NCBI GenBank assembly: GCA_018714845.1
Contig: DVMR01000008.1
Location: 1-59,133 of the forward strand
Reading direction: 5' to 3'
DNA from: Candidatus Ventrousia excrementavium
GTDB lineage: Bacteria; Bacillota; Clostridia; Oscillospirales; Butyricicoccaceae
DNA length: 59,133 nt
Shown here one piece after another: positions 50,764 to 59,114 of this stretch. A program made the position numbers and the translations under genes. The notes under the pieces were generated by a model. It worked only from the letters and a program-made list of their open reading frames with translations. It made no database searches and was not told the DNA's origin. Numbering within the stretch: the stretch's first letter is position 1; every line of letters starts with the position of its first letter.

Positions 50764-52077
50764 TTACTTCTTTCTACGCGCGTCCATGACACGCTGCTTG
50801 GCAGAGCGGATACCTTGGACCAGCGGAATCTTGGCCGGGCAGACATAGGTGCATGCGCCGCACTCGACACAGTCATAGGCCCGCAGGCGTTCGCAGCCAG
50901 CGACGTCGCCCTTTTCATAATGCTGAAAAATGCTGGTCGGCATTAAGTACATCGGACAGGCGCTGACGCACTTGCCGCAGCGAATGCAGGCCGTGCGCGC
51001 CGGAATGGGGCATTCCTCTTTATAAAAAGCCAGAATGGCGTTGGTGCCCTTGATGACCGGAACTTCAGCCGAAAACAGCGGATTGCCCATCATGGGGCCG
51101 CCCATCAGCAGCTTGTTGGGGGGCTCTAAAAAGCCGCCGCAGGCTTCGAGCAGGTCTTCAATCGGGGTGCCGATGCGCACCTCGAGGTTTTTGGGATTGG
51201 ACACGGCCGAGCCCGACACGGTGACAATGCGGCGCACCATGGGCAGACCAGTGACAAAAAGACGGTAAATGGCGCCGGCTGTGTCGGCGTTGAAGACTGC
51301 ACAGCCGACGTCGGCCGGCAGCTTGCCCGACGGAACGTCGCGCCCGGTCAGCGCTTTGATGAGCTGCTTTTCAGCGCCCTGCGGGTACTTGCAGGCCAGG
51401 GGCTCGAGACGCACAGAGCCGTCAGCCGGCAGGTGGGTCTTTAAAACGGGAAAGGCGTCGCGCTTGTTGAGCTCAATGCCGAGCACAGCGGCCTGCACGC
51501 CGAACAGTTTTTGCAGAATGCGCGCACCACCGATGACCTCCCACGGGTATTCGAGCAGGATGCGGTGGTCAGACGTGATGTACGGTTCGCACTCGGCGCA
51601 GTTGATGAGCAGGGAATCGACCTTGCCGATACCCGACTGAATTTTGACATGCGTAGGAAAGGCGGCGCCGCCGTGGCCGACAATGCCGGCCTCACGAATG
51701 GCGGCAATGATTTCATCCTGCGACATGGTGTCGATGTCGAGCGGATGAACAGACGGGTCAGGGGTATCGAGACCGTCGTTTTCAATGACGACCGACAAAA
51801 CCATCGAGCCGTTGGGATGCAGCTTGGGCGCGACCTCGGTCACTGTGCCCGACACGGTCGCGTGGACCGGCGCAGAAACGGGCGCAGTGCTGTCGGCAAT
51901 TTTCTGTCCCAGGCAGACGTGGTCGCCCGCCTTGACCAGGGGAGTGCAGGGGGCGCCGATGTGCATGGAAACGGGCAGAATAACCTTCTCGGGCGCTTTT
52001 AAAAGCTCGATCGGCTTTCCGCTTGTCGCTTCCTTGCGGGAATCCGGGTGAATGCCGCCCGGAAAAGTGTGTGCCAT
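50764..52077 (-). CDS. rnfC: Rnf complex subunit C (NADH/FMN/iron-sulfur)
   Basis: The 437-residue soluble subunit starts MAHTFPGGIHPDSRKEATSGKPI, typical of RnfC. It has the nucleotide-binding region GIVGHGGAAFPTHVKI and two [4Fe-4S] motifs (CIRCGKCVSACPMYL, CVECGACTYVCPAKI). It is the NAD+-reducing end of the complex. It is the first gene of rnfCDGEAB behind its own promoter. Confidence 0.97.
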   Translation of the reverse strand: MAHTFPGGIHPDSRKEATSGKPIELLKAPEKVILPVSMHIGAPCTPLVKAGDHVCLGQKIADSTAPVSAPVHATVSGTVTEVAPKLHPNGSMVLSVVIENDGLDTPDPSVHPLDIDTMSQDEIIAAIREAGIVGHGGAAFPTHVKIQSGIGKVDSLLINCAECEPYITSDHRILLEYPWEVIGGARILQKLFGVQAAVLGIELNKRDAFPVLKTHLPADGSVRLEPLACKYPQGAEKQLIKALTGRDVPSGKLPADVGCAVFNADTAGAIYRLFVTGLPMVRRIVTVSGSAVSNPKNLEVRIGTPIEDLLEACGGFLEPPNKLLMGGPMMGNPLFSAEVPVIKGTNAILAFYKEECPIPARTACIRCGKCVSACPMYLMPTSIFQHYEKGDVAGCERLRAYDCVECGACTYVCPAKIPLVQGIRSAKQRVMDARRKK

Positions 52078-52117
52078 AGTGTCACCTCATTCAACCATGC
52101 TTACAAAGAACAAATCC

Positions 52118-52146
52118 ATTATAGAGCATAAAGTAAAAAAAGACAA
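52118..52146 (-). promoter_or_regulatory. Promoter of the rnf operon
   Basis: On the minus strand TTGTCT (52141-52146) and TATAAT (52118-52123) are 17 bases apart, 41 bases upstream of the rnfC ATG. The rest of the 52078-52278 gap is A/T-rich and shows nothing else. Confidence 0.75.
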
Positions 52147-52278
52147 CAAAAAACAAGAAAAGTTAAAGAAAAAACGAAGTTTGTTCCGAGTTCAGTCACT
52201 CAAAAGGCTCAAAGAGAAAAATACGATTTTTTCGCGGCCCGTAAAACCAAATCCAGAGCCCATGCGTCTAATAATCGA

Positions 52279-52310
52279 CAAAAAACCACCCCGCCGCCCG
52301 GCGGAGTGGC
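52279..52310 (-). terminator. Terminator upstream of rnfC, ending the 52-54 kb gene
   Basis: CCACCCCGCC (52286-52295) with GGCGGAGTGG (52300-52309), one mismatch, followed on the minus strand by TTTTTTG, 13 bases after the stop of the upstream gene. Confidence 0.82.
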
Positions 52311-52322
52311 TTTTGGGACCGG

Positions 52323-54023
52323 TCAGCGGCGTGTCAGCGACAGTGCGCTGCGAATGTCGCCCTCAGCAGAGGCGTCGACCTGAATCTCGACGCGGTCGCC
52401 GACGTTCAAAATGACCGCTTCGGGGCAGGCCTGTGCTGAGATGGAATAGTAAAAATCATTGCCCTGCAGACGGATATAGTAGTACGAGTTGCCGTCGATA
52501 ACCGCCGTGCGGATGTCGGCGACCGTGCCGCTGTCCTCTGTCTGGGGCAGCTTTTCGGGCTCGGCCACGCCCTGTTCGGCGAGCAGGTGAATATAGTTGT
52601 TTTCGCATTCCGACACGGTGGTGCCGGTGGCGACCAGCTGATACTGCTCGACGTTGACCATGGCGTACATCTTGACCAGCTGGCTGGCGTCCTTGAGCGA
52701 CATGAAGTAGGTCGGCTCGCCGGCGACGTTCAGGAGCAGCGGGAAGGTCGTTGTGTACCGCAAATCCTGCACAACGCCCTCGGCTGAGTCGCGCGCTGAC
52801 TCTTCAATGGCGCCGGGCGCGTGGTAGTAGCGCGTTTCCTTGGTGCGCTGGTTGGACAGCAGAAAGCCGACGTTAGACTGGTCGCCGCCCGCGCTTGTGA
52901 TGCCGGTGTACATATAGACGTCGTCATTGAGCGCGATATAGTTGTAGCCGCTCGTTGTCACCGTCACGTCCTTCTGACCGAAGATGGAGTTAAAAAATCC
53001 GTTGACGTACAGACCGTGGTAATCGTACTGCTCCATAATCATATCCGCCATATAGACGCGGTCAATCCACGAGGGAACGTCCTCACGGGCATAGTACTGC
53101 GCTTCGCCGGTGATGGCATCGACGAGCACGGCACCGTTGATGTCAGTGCCGCCGAACAGCCCGATGGTCTTTTCAACTTTGGGACATACCCAGTAGGGAT
53201 GGCCTTCGTCATTGATTTCAAAGGTGCTCTCTCCGAACATAAAGGTGGGGTACAGAAAGCGCAGATGACGATCGAGTTTGCGGCCAAACAGGTCGGACGG
53301 CGAAAAGCGAATGCCGTCCAGGCCGAGCGATGAAAGACGCACCACTTCCGCCTGCTGGGTCACCATATCAACGCGGACGTAGGCGGGCAGGCCCTCAGAA
53401 CGGTTGTTGAGCCACTTGAAAAAGTCTCCGTATTCAAGCGGGGCGACACGTACCGGCCGACCCTGGTAGTTGATCTGGGTGTAGTTGTTCGACACCTCGA
53501 ACTGCGACACCATGTCTGACAGCTCGCCCAGCTTGCGGTCGCCGAGGCGCTCGGCTGAATCTTCGTCCAGAAGAGGAATTTCGTCGAACGAAATTTCGGC
53601 GATATCGGTCGCAAAGTCACCGTCCTGCACGGTCAGCAGGTCGCGGTAGCTGGATGCGCGGAAGATGGGCAGCGAGACAACATAGCCCGCGGCAAAGACG
53701 ACAATGAGCAGCAGCACAATCAGAACCGGAACCTTGCACTGCTTTTTCAGAAAGCCTGCGAGTTCATGGGGTGTTCCATTTTCCAAAGTCTGTCCGGATG
53801 CAAACAGCGAGTACAGGCAGAAAACACCGCACAAAAGAGCGATAAAAACATAAAACTGCGGATTTTGCAGATTGATGGCAGGCAGTGCAAAATAAAAGTA
53901 AATCAGCCCGAACACCAGTGTGATGAGCAGCCCGATCAGAACGATGCGCGCCCGGCTTTTGGGTTTTTTGCCTGCGGCCGGCGAACCATCTCCAAACGGA
54001 TCCTTCTTACGAAACAGGGACAT
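52323..54023 (-). CDS. Large uncharacterised membrane protein with extracytoplasmic domain
   Basis: The ATG at 54023 (MSLFRKKDPFGDGSPAAGKKPKSRARIVL) follows AAGGAG by 7 bases and gives 566 residues. Three hydrophobic segments (about 27-45, 50-68 and 90-110) precede a soluble region of about 450 residues with many Tyr, Asp and Val and no cysteine motif. The region mentions no recognisable catalytic signature. Similar long proteins with this plan occur in clostridia without assigned function. It is a single-gene transcript with promoter and terminator. Confidence 0.75.
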   Translation of the reverse strand: MSLFRKKDPFGDGSPAAGKKPKSRARIVLIGLLITLVFGLIYFYFALPAINLQNPQFYVFIALLCGVFCLYSLFASGQTLENGTPHELAGFLKKQCKVPVLIVLLLIVVFAAGYVVSLPIFRASSYRDLLTVQDGDFATDIAEISFDEIPLLDEDSAERLGDRKLGELSDMVSQFEVSNNYTQINYQGRPVRVAPLEYGDFFKWLNNRSEGLPAYVRVDMVTQQAEVVRLSSLGLDGIRFSPSDLFGRKLDRHLRFLYPTFMFGESTFEINDEGHPYWVCPKVEKTIGLFGGTDINGAVLVDAITGEAQYYAREDVPSWIDRVYMADMIMEQYDYHGLYVNGFFNSIFGQKDVTVTTSGYNYIALNDDVYMYTGITSAGGDQSNVGFLLSNQRTKETRYYHAPGAIEESARDSAEGVVQDLRYTTTFPLLLNVAGEPTYFMSLKDASQLVKMYAMVNVEQYQLVATGTTVSECENNYIHLLAEQGVAEPEKLPQTEDSGTVADIRTAVIDGNSYYYIRLQGNDFYYSISAQACPEAVILNVGDRVEIQVDASAEGDIRSALSLTRR

Positions 54024-54056
54024 AGGGCATCTCCTTATCAAATTAATAATATTGGT

Positions 54057-54085
54057 ATTATAGCGCATGCGGTGCCGATAAGCAA
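54057..54085 (-). promoter_or_regulatory. Promoter of the large membrane protein gene
   Basis: On the minus strand TTGCTT (54080-54085) and TATAAT (54057-54062) are 17 bases apart, 34 bases before the ATG. Confidence 0.7.
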
Positions 54086-54253
54086 ATTAAAAACACATAA
54101 ATAATGATTCGCGCCATGCTTCTGGAGCGAGACTGGCTTTGCGGGGAGGCAAAGGTAAAAATGGGTGCAAAAAAACAAGAGAAAAGGTGGATTTTTTGTC
54201 CGGATTCCGATACAATGGATATAAGAAAATCGGGGTATGGGAGGCGGAAAAAG

Positions 54254-55150
54254 ATGCGCGCACGCAGAAGACGGCGGATTTTTTCCGTAGCCGGTGTTTT
54301 GACGGCTGCCGGCGGATGGTTTTTGCTTACAGGCTTGTGGGGAATGGAAGCGCCTGTGGAAACACCGAACTTTGTTTCGCAGGCGGCGGAGGAGCTTCAT
54401 CAGCCGCCGCAAAGCGTTGAAAGCTGCCCGGTCGTTCGCCAAACGCCTTCCAGTGAAGCGACTTCCGGCGAAACATCCGTCAACACTAAGCTCGTCGATG
54501 ACGATGCTCAGAAAGTGCAAGACACCGACTCCGCATTGCCGGCCGCCGCGTCGGGGCCGGTGCTCCAAGCCGCGCCTGAGGGATATTTCAGCGACGCGCT
54601 GTTTATCGGTGATTCACGCACGCAGGGGCTTGAGCTGTACGGCGGCATTGATGAGGCGACCTATTATACATCGACGGGGCTGATGGTCAACACCGCCCTG
54701 GTCAAGACGGTGGTGACGCTGGATGGTGAGCAGCTGAGCATTCCCGACGCGCTCGACCGGCAGACGTTTGGCAAAATCTATATCATGCTGGGCGTCAACG
54801 AGCTGGGGTGGAAGAGCCAGGACCGCTTTATCGAATATTACGGCCAGCTCATTGACACTGTCCGGGAAAAACAGCCGGACGCCGTCATCTACATCCAGAC
54901 CATTATTCCCGTCACCCGTCAAAAATCTGAATCTGACGAGACCTATAACAACACACGCATCGCGCTGTTCAACAGCTGTATCGACAAAGTGGTCGAGGAC
55001 CGCGACGTGGTCCTGCTCGATGTCGGCGCAGCGCTGCGGGACGCCGACGGCTTTTTGCCCGAGGGAAGCACCTTTGACGGTGTGCATCTCAACCAGGAAT
55101 ACTGCCGCAAATGGGCCGATTTTCTGCGTGCCAACACAGCGGCGGAATAA
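54254..55150 (+). CDS. Membrane-anchored SGNH/GDSL-type hydrolase
   Basis: The ATG at 54254 (MRARRRRRIFSVAGVLTAAGG) lies 8 bases after GGGAGGCGG and gives 298 residues; an earlier in-frame ATG lacks a ribosome site. A basic N-terminus and one membrane helix are followed by a Ser/Thr/Glu-rich linker to about residue 105, then the hydrolase domain: block I LFIGDSRTQGL, block III LGVNELG and block V DGVHLNQ, giving the Ser and the Asp-His pair. Such proteins deacetylate cell-wall sugars or similar esters. Confidence 0.88.
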   Translation: MRARRRRRIFSVAGVLTAAGGWFLLTGLWGMEAPVETPNFVSQAAEELHQPPQSVESCPVVRQTPSSEATSGETSVNTKLVDDDAQKVQDTDSALPAAASGPVLQAAPEGYFSDALFIGDSRTQGLELYGGIDEATYYTSTGLMVNTALVKTVVTLDGEQLSIPDALDRQTFGKIYIMLGVNELGWKSQDRFIEYYGQLIDTVREKQPDAVIYIQTIIPVTRQKSESDETYNNTRIALFNSCIDKVVEDRDVVLLDVGAALRDADGFLPEGSTFDGVHLNQEYCRKWADFLRANTAAE

Positions 55151-55159
55151 AGTGAAAAA

Positions 55160-55190
55160 GACCGCCGGCACCAGCCGGCGGTTGATTTTT
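55160..55190 (+). terminator. Terminator between the SGNH hydrolase and mtaB
   Basis: CCGCCGG (55162-55168) pairs with CCGGCGG (55175-55181), followed by TTGATTTTT. Confidence 0.75.
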
Positions 55191-55204
55191 GCTGATGGGC
55201 TTCT

Positions 55205-56494
55205 TCACAGCAGCTCGCCGGTCAGACCGTCGGGGCCGGCCGCGGTGATGCGGACATCCCGCACTTGCCCGGATAGCGACTCACCCTTGACGCGAACAGG
55301 ACAGTACTGCATGTCATGGCCGAAAAACATTCCGTCCGACGGCTGCTCGAACAGCACCTGCGCACGCTGGCCAACGCGGCTCTGCAGGTACTGAAGCCGT
55401 GTTTCGGCGCAGACTTCGGCCGCGCGGTGTGCACGCGCTTCGCGTTCGGCGCGGGGGACCTGCTGCGGCATGTCGCAGGCGCGGGTGCCCTTGCGGCGCG
55501 AGTAGGGGAACACATGGACCTGCGCAAACGCAGCGCGCCGCAGAAAGTCGAGGGTCTGGGCAAAATCTTCTTCCGTCTCGCCGGGGAATCCGGTGATGAG
55601 ATCGGTCGTGATGGCGCAGCCCGGGAAGTACTGGCGCAAAAGACAGCACGAGAGCAGAAAACGCTCGGTGTCGTATCGCCGTCCCATGGCGCGCAGGGTT
55701 TTGTCACAGCCGCTCTGCAGCGAAAGATGAAAATGCGGACACAGATTTTTGTGCGGCTGCAGGGCCTGGCAGAAGGCTTCGGTCACAGTGCGAGGCTCGA
55801 GTGAGCCGAGGCGGATGCGCGTTTCCGGTGCGGCGGCGCACAGGGCCGGCGCCAGCTCAAGCAGAGAGGATGGCTGCGGAAGATCCAGGCCATAAGAGCT
55901 TATCTCGATGCCGGTGACGACAATCTCGCGGTAACCATCCTGCTGCAGGCGGGCGCACTCGCGCACAGCGTCGGCAAAAGGCATGGAGCGTGACGGGCCG
56001 CGTGCAAACGGAATCAGGCAGTAGGTGCAAAAGTTCTGACAGCCGTCCTGCACCTTTAAAAGGGCTCGGGTGCGGCCGAGCAGTCCGCCGGCCGGCAGTA
56101 TTTCAAAAGGCTTTTTTGAAAGCGCGGGCGGAATGTCGGGAGAACAGACCGCCCCGGCCTGTGCCTGTTCGGCCAGCTCGACAATCTGCCCTTTGTCCGA
56201 AGAACCGACGACAATGTCGGCGCCGCACAGCGCACGCACTTCGTCGGGGTGGACCTGCGCGTAGCACCCGCACACAATAAGAGTGGCGGATGGGTTGCGC
56301 TTTTTGGCCTGCCGTGCCGCGGCGCGCGACTTTTTGTCACCCAGCGCCGTCACGGTGCAGGTGTTGACAACGTAAACGTCAGAGACGTCTTTGAAATCTA
56401 CAACTTCATGCCCGCGCGCGGCAAACATACGCTCGAGGGCTTGGGTCTCGAACTGATTGGTTTTGCAGCCCAGTGTGTAAAAGGCCACCTTCAT
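55205..56494 (-). CDS. mtaB: tRNA t6A37 methylthiotransferase (MtaB)
   Basis: The ATG at 56494 (MKVAFYTLGCKTNQFETQALERMF) gives 429 residues; this is the standard MtaB start, whereas the longer frame upstream is not homologous. The N-terminal MTTase domain has Cys at TLGCKTN, NTCTV and CGCYAQ; the radical SAM motif is CQNFCTYC with GPSRS; the C-terminal TRAM-like region ends the protein. It adds a methylthio group to t6A37 of tRNAs reading ANN codons. Confidence 0.95.
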   Translation of the reverse strand: MKVAFYTLGCKTNQFETQALERMFAARGHEVVDFKDVSDVYVVNTCTVTALGDKKSRAAARQAKKRNPSATLIVCGCYAQVHPDEVRALCGADIVVGSSDKGQIVELAEQAQAGAVCSPDIPPALSKKPFEILPAGGLLGRTRALLKVQDGCQNFCTYCLIPFARGPSRSMPFADAVRECARLQQDGYREIVVTGIEISSYGLDLPQPSSLLELAPALCAAAPETRIRLGSLEPRTVTEAFCQALQPHKNLCPHFHLSLQSGCDKTLRAMGRRYDTERFLLSCCLLRQYFPGCAITTDLITGFPGETEEDFAQTLDFLRRAAFAQVHVFPYSRRKGTRACDMPQQVPRAEREARAHRAAEVCAETRLQYLQSRVGQRAQVLFEQPSDGMFFGHDMQYCPVRVKGESLSGQVRDVRITAAGPDGLTGELL

Positions 56495-56525
56495 AAAAGC
56501 ACCACCGAAAAAACAGACTGGAGTT

Positions 56526-56534
56526 ATTATACCA
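56526..56534 (-). promoter_or_regulatory. Extended -10 promoter of mtaB
   Basis: TGG directly followed by TATAAT on the minus strand, 32 bases upstream of the ATG; the -35 is not clear. Confidence 0.6.
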
Positions 56535-56618
56535 CACCGTGCGCCGAAAAGCGATGGTTTTCGGGCGAACCGCGGCAGCGATGCAAAGCCGGCTGAAAGC
56601 AGCAGAAAGGAGAGCGTG

Positions 56619-57218
56619 ATGATTATTTGGCTCAACGGGGCCTTTGGCGCGGGCAAGACCACGGCGGCGTACGAGCTGCACCGGCGGCTGGCCGGGTCCC
56701 CGGTTTATGACCCTGAAGAGGTTGGTTACTTTTTAAGGCGCAGTGCGCCATGCTTCCGCACGCCGGATTTTCAGGACCTTCCGCTGTGGCGTGCGCTGAA
56801 TTATGAGCTGCTCAGAGAAATTGACGCCGAGAACCCGGGCGACGTCATTGTGCCCATGACCCTGGTCAATGCGCAGTATTATCATGAGATTGTCGTCCGC
56901 CTGCAAAGTGAAGGCGTTTGTGTGCGGCACTTTATTTTATATGCAAGCAGGGAGACCATACTGAAACGGCTGCGCAGGCGGAGTCTGGGGCTGCTGCGCC
57001 GGGAGGGCTTTGCCGTTGCGGCGATCAACCGCTGTCTGCACGCTTTTGACACCGGTGCAATTCCCGGCATGCGGATTGACACAAACAGGATGTCGGTTTC
57101 ACAGGTCGTTGAAACTGTGGCAGAGCGCTGCGAAATCGCGCTTCAGCCCGACGGCCGGTCTGCGGCGCGCCGGAGCCTTGACCGGTTGGGTGTGTGGCTG
57201 CGCCACATCAGGGGATGA
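56619..57218 (+). CDS. tmrB: TmrB-like P-loop kinase (tunicamycin resistance family)
   Basis: The ATG at 56619 is 6 bases after AAAGGAG (the preceding GTG is only 3 away) and gives 199 residues. The P-loop reads NGAFGAGKTTAAYELHRRL. Then follow VYDPEEVG, DLPLWRALNYELL, IVPMTLVNAQYYHEIVVRL and a C-terminal RSLDRLGVWLRHIR, all aligned in my memory with Bacillus subtilis TmrB, an ATP-binding protein giving tunicamycin resistance. The cellular role here is unknown; it may simply be a family member. Confidence 0.82.
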   Translation: MIIWLNGAFGAGKTTAAYELHRRLAGSPVYDPEEVGYFLRRSAPCFRTPDFQDLPLWRALNYELLREIDAENPGDVIVPMTLVNAQYYHEIVVRLQSEGVCVRHFILYASRETILKRLRRRSLGLLRREGFAVAAINRCLHAFDTGAIPGMRIDTNRMSVSQVVETVAERCEIALQPDGRSAARRSLDRLGVWLRHIRG

Positions 57219-57249
57219 TGACATATCGGCGGTAGGCCAATCATACAGT

Positions 57250-57280
57250 AAAACCAGGGTATATGCGCCCTGGTTTTATT
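57250..57280 (+). terminator. Terminator-like hairpin in the dacF leader
   Basis: AAACCAGGG (57251-57259) pairs with CCCTGGTTT (57268-57276) with an 8-base loop and a TTTTATT tail. It ends the tmrB-like transcript, but only about 20 bases separate it from the dacF start, leaving no room for a promoter between them. Confidence 0.75.
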
Positions 57281-57300
57281 ATTTATGGGGAGGTTTTGCC

Positions 57301-58434
57301 ATGAAACGGCTGCTTTGTATCACCCTCGCCTGTGCATTGCTCTGCGGAGTGCCCTGCGCGGCCGAGGAAACGGCCGGGCTGACGGTCAGCGCACCGTCGG
57401 CCGTGCTCATGCACCCGTCGGGAAGAGTGCTTTACGAGAAAAACGCGCACGAGCCTCTGCCGCCGGCCAGCGTCACAAAAGTCATGACACTGCTGCTCAT
57501 CATGGAAGCGCTGGATGAGGGCGCGATTGCTCTGGACGACATGGTTACCGGCTCGGCGCACGCCGCGTCGATGGGGGGAAGCCAGATCTGGCTCAAGGAA
57601 GGAGAACAGCTGACGGTCGACGAGATGATTAAATGTATCGTCGTCGCATCGGCCAATGATTGCGCCGTCGCCATGGCCGAGCACATTGCGGGCAGCGAAG
57701 AGGCGTTCGTCGAGCGCATGAATACGCGCGCTCAGGAGCTGGGCATGGAAAACACTCACTTTGTCAACTGCTGCGGCCTGGACGCTGACGGTCATCTGAC
57801 TACGGCCTATGACATCGCGCTCATGTCGGCGGAGCTCATCAAGCATGAAAAAATCTTTGACTACACGCTCATCTGGCAGGACACCATCCGCGACGGGGCC
57901 TTTACCCTGACCAACACCAACAGGCTCATCCGCAGCTATGACGGCATGACCGGCCTCAAGACGGGCTCAACCAGCGTTGCCGGCTTCTGTCTGGCGGGCA
58001 CGGCCAGACGCGACGGCCTGGATCTGATCGCGGTTGTCATGAAAGCCGACACGTCAGGTGCGCGCAACGCCGACATCACTGCCATGCTCAATTACGGCTT
58101 CGCCAACTTTGCCAGCGTGACGCCGACGCCCGACCAGCCGCTCATGCCCATTCCCGTCGAGCTGGGCACACAGGCCGAGGTGCCTGTCGAGCTGGGCGAG
58201 GTACAGCCCATTCTTATCGAAAAGAGCCGTCTGGGCGAACTCGAAAAAAGCATTGCCATGGAAGAAAGCCTGCGCGCCCCTGTGGCGGCCGGTCAGCAGG
58301 TGGGCAGTATGACGGTGCTTGCAGGCGGCGAGGTTTTGCAGCAGGTTCCCATCATCGCAGTACAGGAAGTCCCCTTCCTCGGAGTGTGGGGCATTTTCAG
58401 GCAGATGCTTCAGGCCATTTGCATGCGCGGATAG
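57301..58434 (+). CDS. D-alanyl-D-alanine carboxypeptidase (DacF/PBP5 type)
   Basis: The ATG at 57301 (MKRLLCITLACALLCGVPCAAEE) follows GGGGAGG and gives 377 residues with a signal peptide. Catalytic motifs are S57-V-T-K60, S117-A-N119 and K220-T-G222. The C-terminal PBP5-like beta domain (about 270-360) and a final amphipathic segment (FLGVWGIFRQMLQAI) anchor it to the membrane. It trims the terminal D-Ala of peptidoglycan stem peptides. Confidence 0.95.
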   Translation: MKRLLCITLACALLCGVPCAAEETAGLTVSAPSAVLMHPSGRVLYEKNAHEPLPPASVTKVMTLLLIMEALDEGAIALDDMVTGSAHAASMGGSQIWLKEGEQLTVDEMIKCIVVASANDCAVAMAEHIAGSEEAFVERMNTRAQELGMENTHFVNCCGLDADGHLTTAYDIALMSAELIKHEKIFDYTLIWQDTIRDGAFTLTNTNRLIRSYDGMTGLKTGSTSVAGFCLAGTARRDGLDLIAVVMKADTSGARNADITAMLNYGFANFASVTPTPDQPLMPIPVELGTQAEVPVELGEVQPILIEKSRLGELEKSIAMEESLRAPVAAGQQVGSMTVLAGGEVLQQVPIIAVQEVPFLGVWGIFRQMLQAICMRG

Positions 58435-58506
58435 GCCATGCAGACAGGAGTGTTTATAAAAAGCAGGGATTTCTGTAAAGTTTTTTGCCAGTTTACAAAA
58501 AATATG

Positions 58507-58536
58507 TTGCCCTCGGGCCGGTGTTTATGGTATCAT
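58507..58536 (+). promoter_or_regulatory. Promoter of the small P-loop protein gene
   Basis: TTGCCC (58507-58512), 18-base spacer, TATCAT (58531-58536) with TGG directly before it (extended -10), 31 bases before the ATG. Confidence 0.65.
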
Positions 58537-58566
58537 AGAGTAAAATACACGAGGGAGGAGATTCCT

Positions 58567-58983
58567 ATGGTCAAAGTTATCATGGGCAAGCGAGGCTCAG
58601 GCAAAACCAAACAGGTCATTGATCTCGTCAACCGCGCTGTCAACGAGGAAGCGGGCAATGTCGTCTGTATTGAAAAGGGCCAAAATCTCAGATTCAACAT
58701 TAAATACAGCGCAAAGCTGATTGATATTTCCGAGTACCCCATGCAGTTAGGCTATGAGTCGATGTTTTCATTTATTTGCGGGCTCTATTCCGGCAATTAT
58801 GACATCACTCATGTTTTTATCGACAGCCTGTACAAGATTACCGGCACCGATGACGACGCCAAAGCCGATGAGTTTCTGGACCGTCTGGCCCGCTTTGCCG
58901 AAGAGACAGGCGTCAAGTTCACCCTGACCATCAGCGATGATATCGAGCATGCCACTGAGGGCATCAAGAAGTATCTGATCTGA
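58567..58983 (+). CDS. Small P-loop NTPase-like protein
   Basis: The ATG at 58567 lies after GGGAGGAG and gives 138 residues (MVKVIMGKRGSGKTKQVIDLVN). A Walker A motif GKRGSGKT opens the protein, and the hydrophobic strand ending THVFIDSLYK could serve as Walker B. There is no membrane segment. Similar short proteins in clostridia are annotated as ATP-binding or twitching-motility PilT-like, but the function is unknown. A longer frame to 58438 lacks a ribosome site and crosses the promoter. Confidence 0.82.
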   Translation: MVKVIMGKRGSGKTKQVIDLVNRAVNEEAGNVVCIEKGQNLRFNIKYSAKLIDISEYPMQLGYESMFSFICGLYSGNYDITHVFIDSLYKITGTDDDAKADEFLDRLARFAEETGVKFTLTISDDIEHATEGIKKYLI

Positions 58984-59009
58984 CCGGCAACTGCATAATG
59001 ACAACCCAT

Positions 59010-59034
59010 CGGGCGGCAGGACATCTGCCGCCCG
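59010..59034 (+). terminator. Hairpin after the P-loop gene, weak terminator
   Basis: CGGGCGGCAG (59010-59019) and CTGCCGCCCG (59025-59034) form a perfect 10-bp stem with a 5-base loop, 27 bases after the stop. The following AGTTCG is a poor T tract. Confidence 0.5.
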
Positions 59035-59078
59035 AGTTCGTAGAGAGGCACAGCGATTCTTTTTTGCGAAATTACCCG

Positions 59079-59107
59079 TTTAAAAAACCGCGCGGTTATG
59101 GTACAAT
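59079..59107 (+). promoter_or_regulatory. Promoter at the end of the window
   Basis: TTTAAA (59079-59084) and TACAAT (59102-59107), 17 bases apart, with TGG before the -10. It heads a transcript that runs out of the window. Confidence 0.5.
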
Positions 59108-59114
59108 AGTCGGT

